This document shows positions 59,064 through 64,000 of a DNA stretch of 64,000 nt, in pieces (the first letter of the stretch is position 1; each line of letters opens with the position of its first letter). A program made the translations under genes and the position numbers. The DNA lies in contig NZ_JAELUC010000002.1 in the NCBI RefSeq assembly GCF_016429155.1, positions 101,853 through 165,852 on the forward strand, given 5' to 3'. This DNA comes from Pedobacter sp. ASV12. Lineage in GTDB: Bacteria > Bacteroidota > Bacteroidia > Sphingobacteriales > Sphingobacteriaceae. The notes under the pieces were generated by a model. It was not told the origin of the DNA and made no database searches. It saw nothing but the letters and a program-made list of their open reading frames with translations.

Positions 59064-60152
59064 ATGTCTGGTAACAGTACTATCGTTCCTTCAGTTTTAG
59101 ACCAATTAAGTGCATCAGGCCACAAAAAAGTGGTTTTTTGCAATGATCCAGATACCGGATTAAAAGCCATCATTGCCGTACACGACACCACGTTGGGCCC
59201 TGCTTTGGGCGGTACGCGCATGTGGACCTACAACTCTGAGGCCGAAGCGTTGGAAGATGTGCTGCGCCTTTCGAAGGGCATGACCTACAAATCAGCCATT
59301 ACCGGATTAAATCTTGGTGGCGGCAAAGCCGTTATCATCGGCGATCCGAGAAAACAAAAAACAGAAGCTTTAATGCGCAGCTATGGCCGATTCATCAAAA
59401 ACATGAACGGCGAATTCATTACAGCCGAAGACATGGGGACTACCACCAGGGATATGGAGTACATCCGCATGGAAACCAATTATGTTACCGGCGTTCCCGA
59501 ATCGTTGGGTGGCGCAGGCAATCCTGCACCTTATACGGCAAAAGGCGTGTTTTTGGGAATCAAGGCTTGTGTTAAAGAAGTTTTTGGCACCGATATGCTG
59601 GCCGGAAAATCGGTTGTGGTACAAGGCATTGGCAACGTGGGCGAGCATTTGGTGGAATTGTTGCGCCAAGAAAACGTAGAAGTTTACATCAGCGATATCA
59701 ACCAAGACCGCTTGCAGGAAGTAGCGCGCAAATACAAGGCGAAGCCAATTGATGCCGATAAGATATTTACCATTGGAGCCGATATCTATGCCCCTTGTGC
59801 ATTGGGCGCAACAGTAAACGATAAAACCATCAAAACGATGAAGTTTGCCATCATTGCAGGTTCGGCTAACAACCAGCTGGCCGATGAGCAGGTGCATGGA
59901 CAACTGTTGCTGGAAAAAGGCATTTTATATGCGCCAGATTACCTGATCAATGCCGGCGGCTTGATCAACTGCTATGCCGAACTGACCGGTTTTGGCAAAA
60001 AAAGAACCATGCAGCTAACCGAAAACATTTACGATGCTACCCGCGAAGTAATCAAACTCTCTAAAACAGAACAAATTCCGACCAATCTGGCCGCCAGCCG
60101 CATTGCCGAAAAAAGAATAAGCGACATCAAAAAAATAAAATCCTCATATTAA
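59064..60152 (+). CDS. Leucine (branched-chain amino acid) dehydrogenase
   Basis: 362 residues from the ATG at 59064, with a TAATTTTG box at 59032. Glu/Leu/Phe/Val dehydrogenase motifs: the substrate loop LGPALGGTRMWTYNSEAEAL, the catalytic Lys region TGLNLGGGKAVIIGDPRK, TAEDMGTTTRDMEYIRMETN, and the Rossmann fold VVQGIGNVGEHLVELLR with ISDINQDRL (acidic end, NAD). It interconverts branched-chain amino acids and 2-oxo acids. Bacteroidota use it to make branched-chain fatty-acid precursors. It precedes nusB by 34 bp. Confidence 0.93.
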   Translation: MSGNSTIVPSVLDQLSASGHKKVVFCNDPDTGLKAIIAVHDTTLGPALGGTRMWTYNSEAEALEDVLRLSKGMTYKSAITGLNLGGGKAVIIGDPRKQKTEALMRSYGRFIKNMNGEFITAEDMGTTTRDMEYIRMETNYVTGVPESLGGAGNPAPYTAKGVFLGIKACVKEVFGTDMLAGKSVVVQGIGNVGEHLVELLRQENVEVYISDINQDRLQEVARKYKAKPIDADKIFTIGADIYAPCALGATVNDKTIKTMKFAIIAGSANNQLADEQVHGQLLLEKGILYAPDYLINAGGLINCYAELTGFGKKRTMQLTENIYDATREVIKLSKTEQIPTNLAASRIAEKRISDIKKIKSSY

Positions 60153-60186
60153 TTAAACGGTAAAAATACCAATCGTTCTTACATTC

Positions 60187-61140
60187 ATGTTAAACAGAAG
60201 GCACCTCCGAATCAAAGTCCTGCAAAATATTTTTGCTTGGCACATGACAGACAAAAAAGACATTCTAAGCAGTCAGAAAAAGCTGATGCAGAGCATTGAC
60301 AATGTTTATGAAATGTATATCCGTATGTTGGCCCTTTTGGTCGACGTAACCGAATATACCGCCCACGATGCATTGGAGAGAGCCAATAAGCACCTGCCAA
60401 CTGCCGAAGATTTGAGCCCGAACCAAAAATTGCTGCACAACCGGTTTGCAACGATCTTAAAAGAAAACCCAGAGTATGTTTCGGCCGTGAACAAGTATCA
60501 GGTAAACTGGTTTGCCGATCCAGAATTGGTTAAATCAATCTTCAACAAGCTGAAGACCACCAAAGAGTACGAAGCTTATCTGGCCGAAGAAGCCGAAGAA
60601 ACCCTGGAGAGCTCGAAGGAGATCATCAAGTTCATTTTCCGCAAGCTCCTGCTCAAAAACCAGAACATCATCCAGGCATTTGAAGACAAGTTTATTAACT
60701 GGCCAGTGGATAGGGAAGTAATGCAAGGCATGATTGCCAAAACCCTGAAGAACTTTACTTTCGAAGATTCGTTCAAGAACAAGCTAACGCCCATCAGTGC
60801 CGACTGGGACGAAGACAGCAAATTTGTGAAAGATTTGTTTGCCTATACCCTTAAAAACGACGATAAATACCAGGAACTGATTGCCGAGCGTACCAAGAAC
60901 TGGGAATCGGAGCGTATAGCCCTGATGGATACCATCCTGATGAAAATGGCCATCTGCGAACTGATGAATTTCCCGTCGATCCCGGTAAAAGTAACCATCA
61001 ACGAATACCTCGAGCTTTCAAAAGATTACAGTACGCCGAAAAGTAATTCGTTTATTAATGGTATCTTAGACAAGATTTTGAACGACCTGAAAAGAACAAA
61101 TAGTATCAAGAAAATTGGCCGTGGCCTTATAGAAGACTAA
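60187..61140 (+). CDS. nusB: Transcription antitermination protein NusB (long Bacteroidota form)
   Basis: 317 residues, about twice the length of E. coli NusB. The N-terminal extension (MLNRRHLRIKVLQNIFAWHM) begins like a NusB helix. The true NusB domain lies at the C-terminus: LKNDDKYQELIAERTKNWES, LMDTILMKMAICELMNFPSI and PVKVTINEYLELSKDYSTPK. It binds boxA RNA with NusE and prevents early termination in rRNA operons. It heads the run with DUF1573, yajC, a YbbR-like gene and coaE. Confidence 0.96.
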   Translation: MLNRRHLRIKVLQNIFAWHMTDKKDILSSQKKLMQSIDNVYEMYIRMLALLVDVTEYTAHDALERANKHLPTAEDLSPNQKLLHNRFATILKENPEYVSAVNKYQVNWFADPELVKSIFNKLKTTKEYEAYLAEEAEETLESSKEIIKFIFRKLLLKNQNIIQAFEDKFINWPVDREVMQGMIAKTLKNFTFEDSFKNKLTPISADWDEDSKFVKDLFAYTLKNDDKYQELIAERTKNWESERIALMDTILMKMAICELMNFPSIPVKVTINEYLELSKDYSTPKSNSFINGILDKILNDLKRTNSIKKIGRGLIED

Positions 61141-61145
61141 TATCC

Positions 61146-61601
61146 ATGAAAAGATTATTGATCGCTGCCTGTGTGGTAATCGCTTTTGCCGCCTGCAACA
61201 GAAGCAAGTCTGACACAATTGAACAAAAAGCAGAAGCTAGTGGTCTCTCGGCTGCCGGTGCATCAGCTGCGCCCGTTGCCAATGCGCCCAAGGTGAAGTT
61301 CGAAAAGGAGATTTTCGATTTTGGCCAAATTACGCAGGGCGAAAAAGTACACTATGAGTTTAAGTTCAAAAACGAAGGCAAAACCCCGTTGATCATCACC
61401 AATGCAAGTGCTACTTGCGGTTGTACGCAACCAGAATATCCTAGTGAGCCGGTAAAGCCCGGAGAAGAAGGCACGATAAAAGTGACATTTAACAGCGAAG
61501 GCAAAATGGGCATGCAGGATAAAGTTGTAACTATTATTTCTAATGCAAATCCCGATATCCCGAAACTGCACCTGGTAGGCGAAGTGAAAGCGAGGCCATA
61601 G
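61146..61601 (+). CDS. DUF1573 lipoprotein
   Basis: 151 residues with lipobox FAAC at residue 17. The DUF1573 Ig-like fold is clear: VKFEKEIFDFGQITQGEKVH, YEFKFKNEGKTPLIITNASA, TCGCTQPEYPSEPVKPGEEG and TIKVTFNSEGKMGMQDKVVT. The paired Cys in ATCGCT is a family hallmark. The function is unknown; it is a periplasmic or outer-membrane-anchored protein conserved next to yajC. Confidence 0.93.
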   Translation: MKRLLIAACVVIAFAACNRSKSDTIEQKAEASGLSAAGASAAPVANAPKVKFEKEIFDFGQITQGEKVHYEFKFKNEGKTPLIITNASATCGCTQPEYPSEPVKPGEEGTIKVTFNSEGKMGMQDKVVTIISNANPDIPKLHLVGEVKARP

Positions 61602-61669
61602 TTTTCGGCCTGCAATTTCACCATCCACCAGTAAAGCAATTTTAACAATTCAACAATAAAACAAAAATA

Positions 61670-61981
61670 ATGACATCAACAGTATTATTACAAGCAGCCG
61701 GTAACCAACTTACGGGTATGGTTATTCCAATGGTTTTGATCATGATCGTTTTTTATTTCTTCATGATTAGGCCACAGGTAAAAAAAGCCAAAGACCATAA
61801 GAAATTGGTAGAAGAACTTAAAATCGGCGACAAAATCGTAACTACCGCTGGCATTCACGGCAAAATTGTTGGCAACAACGATACTACTTTTTTAATCGAA
61901 GTAGAAGGCGGTACCAAAATCCGTTTCGACAAAACAGCCATCTCTTTGGATGCAACCAAAGCTGCGGCACCGAAAGCATAA
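61670..61981 (+). CDS. yajC: Preprotein translocase accessory subunit YajC
   Basis: 103 residues. One membrane helix (about 14-34, MVIPMVLIMIVFYFFMI) precedes the signature RPQVKKAKDHKKLVEELKIG. DKIVTTAGIHGKIVGNNDTT and FLIEVEGGTKIRFDKTAISL complete the domain. It joins SecDF at the Sec translocon. Confidence 0.97.
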   Translation: MTSTVLLQAAGNQLTGMVIPMVLIMIVFYFFMIRPQVKKAKDHKKLVEELKIGDKIVTTAGIHGKIVGNNDTTFLIEVEGGTKIRFDKTAISLDATKAAAPKA

Positions 61982-61996
61982 TTGTTTTTGACTGAT

Positions 61997-62033
61997 AAAA
62001 AGCCGCTCTTCCAGCAAAGGAGAGCGGCTTTTT
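61997..62033 (+). terminator. Terminator after yajC
   Basis: AAAAAGCCGCTCT and AGAGCGGCTTTTT plus two more T; strong stem, 11-base loop. It separates yajC from the YbbR-like gene, whose ATG follows 16 bp later. Confidence 0.9.
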
Positions 62034-62049
62034 TTGTATTTTTACCGTC

Positions 62050-62997
62050 ATGCCATTGATCAAGCTAAATAAACTGGAAAGAAAGCGTTTGGGAACGCTC
62101 ATTGCCTGTTTAGTCTGTGCCATAGGCGCTTGGCTGTTCATGGCGTTAAATGGCAAGTACAAGTATGTCGCCAAAACAGAGCTTTTGTATAAAGACGAAC
62201 CGCAAAACAAGGCCTTTAAGCCTTTACAGCCAGATCGGGTTAACCTGCAGGTAGAAGGAACGGGCTGGCAGCTGCTGTTTTCGCGCCTTCGCATCAAACC
62301 CCAGTCTATTACCGTAAGTTTAGAAAAACTCAACAATCGCAGCTATATCCTGTTTTCAGACCAGCTGGAACAGATTAACAAGCAATTGGAAACTTCGCAA
62401 AGGGTGATTTCGGTAAAACCAGATACGCTTTATTTCGATTTTTCTAAGCGCACCATTAAGCGCATCCCCGTTAAATTGGTGTCAGACCTCAGCTTCGTAA
62501 AGCAGTACGGCATTGCAAGTCAGGTACAGCTTACACCTTCTTATGTTAATATTTCCGGTCCGCAGGAAGAACTGGCCAAAATTAGCCAATGGTATACTGA
62601 TACCCTAAAACTGGCCGATTTGCAGCAAACCGTCAATACCCGGCTGGCTATTAGGCAAACCAATTCTAATAACGTAAGCGTTTATCCCAGCAGCATCGGA
62701 GTAAAAATACCGGTTGATGAATTTACCGAGAAAACGATTGATGTACCCTTAAAAATCATCAACAACAGCGATTATTACGACGTAAAGCTCTATCCCAAAA
62801 AAGTACAGGTTACTTTTATGGTGGCGCTTTCAAGCTATCAGGAAGTGGATGAAGACTTTATAGAAGCTACTTTAGACCTCAACGAATGGAAAAACCTGCA
62901 TCACGATAAATTAACCGTAAAGCTGACCCGTTTTCCAGAATATTGCACCCTGGTAAAGGTGGTGCCGCGAAAAATCAATTTTATCATCGAAAAATAA
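62050..62997 (+). CDS. YbbR-like domain protein
   Basis: 315 residues. A single N-terminal membrane helix (about 18-35, TLIACLVCAIGAWLFMALN) is followed by an outside region with YbbR-type beta repeats (KRIPVKLVSDLSFVKQYGIA, ITVSLEKL and VQLTPSYVNISGPQEELAKI). In firmicutes YbbR/CdaR regulates a diadenylate cyclase. No cdaA gene lies here, and in Bacteroidota the gene keeps this yajC-coaE position. Its stop overlaps the coaE start (TAATG). Confidence 0.9.
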   Translation: MPLIKLNKLERKRLGTLIACLVCAIGAWLFMALNGKYKYVAKTELLYKDEPQNKAFKPLQPDRVNLQVEGTGWQLLFSRLRIKPQSITVSLEKLNNRSYILFSDQLEQINKQLETSQRVISVKPDTLYFDFSKRTIKRIPVKLVSDLSFVKQYGIASQVQLTPSYVNISGPQEELAKISQWYTDTLKLADLQQTVNTRLAIRQTNSNNVSVYPSSIGVKIPVDEFTEKTIDVPLKIINNSDYYDVKLYPKKVQVTFMVALSSYQEVDEDFIEATLDLNEWKNLHHDKLTVKLTRFPEYCTLVKVVPRKINFIIEK

Positions 62998-63587
62998 TGC
63001 TGAAGATAGGAATAACAGGCGGGATAGGCAGTGGCAAAACCACGGTTTGCAAAGTATTCGAAACCTTGGGCATTCCGGTTTTTTATGCCGATACCGTGGC
63101 CAAAGGACTCATGGTAAGCGATCCGGTGTTGATAGCAGGCGTAAAAAAGGCCTTTGGAGAAGAAAGCTACGCGGTAAGTGGTGCCCTCAATAACAAGCAT
63201 ATTGCGCAGATCGTGTTCAACAATCAAGCTGAGCTCGATAAGCTCAATGCCTTGGTACATCCGGCCGTATTCAGGGCTTTCGATAGCTGGGTAAAAAAAG
63301 TACCTCCAAGTGTTCCCTATACCTTAAAAGAAGCAGCTTTGTTGTTTGAAAGTGGTTCCTATCAACTATGCGACAAAAATATACTGGTAACGGCGCCGCT
63401 CGAACTCAAGCTGGCCAGGGTTATGCAGCGCGATGGCGCCAGTCGAGAACAGGTGCAAGCCCGTATGGACAAACAATGGAGCGATGAGCAAAAAGGCAAA
63501 ATGGCCGACTACTTTATCGAAAATACCGAACATCAATCCATTATCTTACAAGTGTTGGCGCTTCACGAACAATTTTTGAAGCTTTAA
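62997..63587 (+). CDS. coaE: Dephospho-CoA kinase
   Basis: 196 residues from the ATG at 62997, one base into the YbbR-like stop codon. P-loop GITGGIGSGKTTVCKVF, substrate loop VFYADTVAKGLM, NALVHPAVFRAFDSWVKK, and the core KEAALLFESGS with a lid RVMQRDGASREQVQARMDKQ. It phosphorylates dephospho-CoA in the last step of CoA synthesis. Confidence 0.97.
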   Translation: MLKIGITGGIGSGKTTVCKVFETLGIPVFYADTVAKGLMVSDPVLIAGVKKAFGEESYAVSGALNNKHIAQIVFNNQAELDKLNALVHPAVFRAFDSWVKKVPPSVPYTLKEAALLFESGSYQLCDKNILVTAPLELKLARVMQRDGASREQVQARMDKQWSDEQKGKMADYFIENTEHQSIILQVLALHEQFLKL

Positions 63588-63599
63588 CCATCTTTATAC

Positions 63600-63922
63600 A
63601 TGTCAAATTCTGTTGCAATTCTCGACGATTTTATCGTTCAAACCAAAATTGGCTTATTTTGTAGCTATGGTAACTTCTATCTCGACCCCAAAGAACCTGT
63701 AGTTGAGGCGGTTATTTCGCATGCCCACGGCGACCACGCGGTAAGTGGCAATCAAAATGTTTATTGTACGGCGCCTACAGCGGCCTTTATGCAACATCGT
63801 TATCGCAAATTTGCGGCTGCGAACTTTCATTTAAAAACTTATCACGAAGTTTTTAACCTCCACGGTGTAGCCATCAGCTTTTATCCCGCCGGACATATGT
63901 TGGGTTCGGCGCTGGTGTTGAT
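63600..63922 (+). CDS. Ligase-associated DNA exonuclease, MBL fold (3' part missing)
   Basis: Only the first 107 codons are present before adapter sequence interrupts the frame. The product begins MSNSVAILDDFIVQTKIGLF. It has the metallo-beta-lactamase motif VISHAHGDHAVSGNQ (HxHxDH) and FYPAGHMLGSALVLI with the next His. The opening and spacing match the putative exonucleases found with ATP-dependent DNA ligase and an Lhr-like helicase (TIGR04122 type, from memory). The ligase gene should lie beyond the contig end. Confidence 0.85.

Positions 63923-64000
<78 letters not shown>

Overview
The window is chromosomal DNA of a Bacteroidota member, most likely family Sphingobacteriaceae and Pedobacter-like. 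This is inferred from gene content and promoter style, not from an rRNA gene. Supporting signs are promoters of the Bacteroidota type (TTTG, about 19-21 bp, TAnnTTTG), a type IX secretion plug-like protein (DUF5103), a lipoprotein TamA homologue (TamL type), LytS/LytTR-type two-component pairs, a DUF3276/PUR protein, an enlarged NusB, and the run nusB - DUF1573 - yajC - ybbR-like - coaE. Most genes look like core chromosome. There is no prophage, insertion sequence, integrase or CRISPR array.

Layout. 0-8 kb: the 3' part of a secreted zinc metalloprotease, an ArsR-SRPBCC repressor operon, an A/T-rich unknown gene, a TonB-receptor-like outer-membrane protein, and a divergent LytS/LytTR pair. 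8-16 kb: EVE-domain protein, two repeat elements, an antiporter, an acyl-CoA thioesterase, a cytoplasmic alpha-amylase, the T9SS plug-like protein and an ABC-F ATPase. 16-23 kb: an Rrf2 regulator with its oxidoreductase target, a double-glycine leader peptide gene, pyrD, a run of small soluble proteins (HEAT, YdeI, two VOC proteins, a DUF7793-like protein), a second ArsR-SRPBCC operon, and a 58-aa basic protein gene behind tRNA-Cys. 23-39 kb is rich in envelope proteins: TamL, a patatin fused to a beta-barrel, TspO, an alginate-lyase-like protein, and then a plus-strand run of an HD/Pycsar-TM fusion, ppk1, an SdiA-regulated-like lipoprotein, and a very large phosphatase / kinase-like / beta-barrel protein. 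39-48.5 kb: a large GAF protein and a complete tripartite RND efflux operon under a TetR regulator. 48.5-53 kb: a LytTR/LytS/TlpA operon, a methyltransferase and tRNA-Arg. 53-64 kb: mgtE, ychF, a DUF5362-like protein, DUF3276, an ABC exporter, leucine dehydrogenase, the nusB-to-coaE operon, and the start of a ligase-associated exonuclease gene cut by the contig end.

How the genes work together. Four regulators sit beside inverted repeats that look like their own operators: two ArsR operons share one promoter/operator design, the Rrf2 gene shares TGTAA-N9-TTACA with the next gene, and the TetR gene shares CTTAAC-N3-GTTAAG-type sites with the efflux operon, two of them inside the adaptor coding sequence. 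The HD/Pycsar-TM - ppk1 - lipoprotein - phosphatase run suggests a phosphate or polyphosphate linked unit.

The last 78 bases are not genomic: a Nextera transposase end sequence (63923-63941) is followed by six A and a poly-G run, so the contig ends in sequencing adapter.
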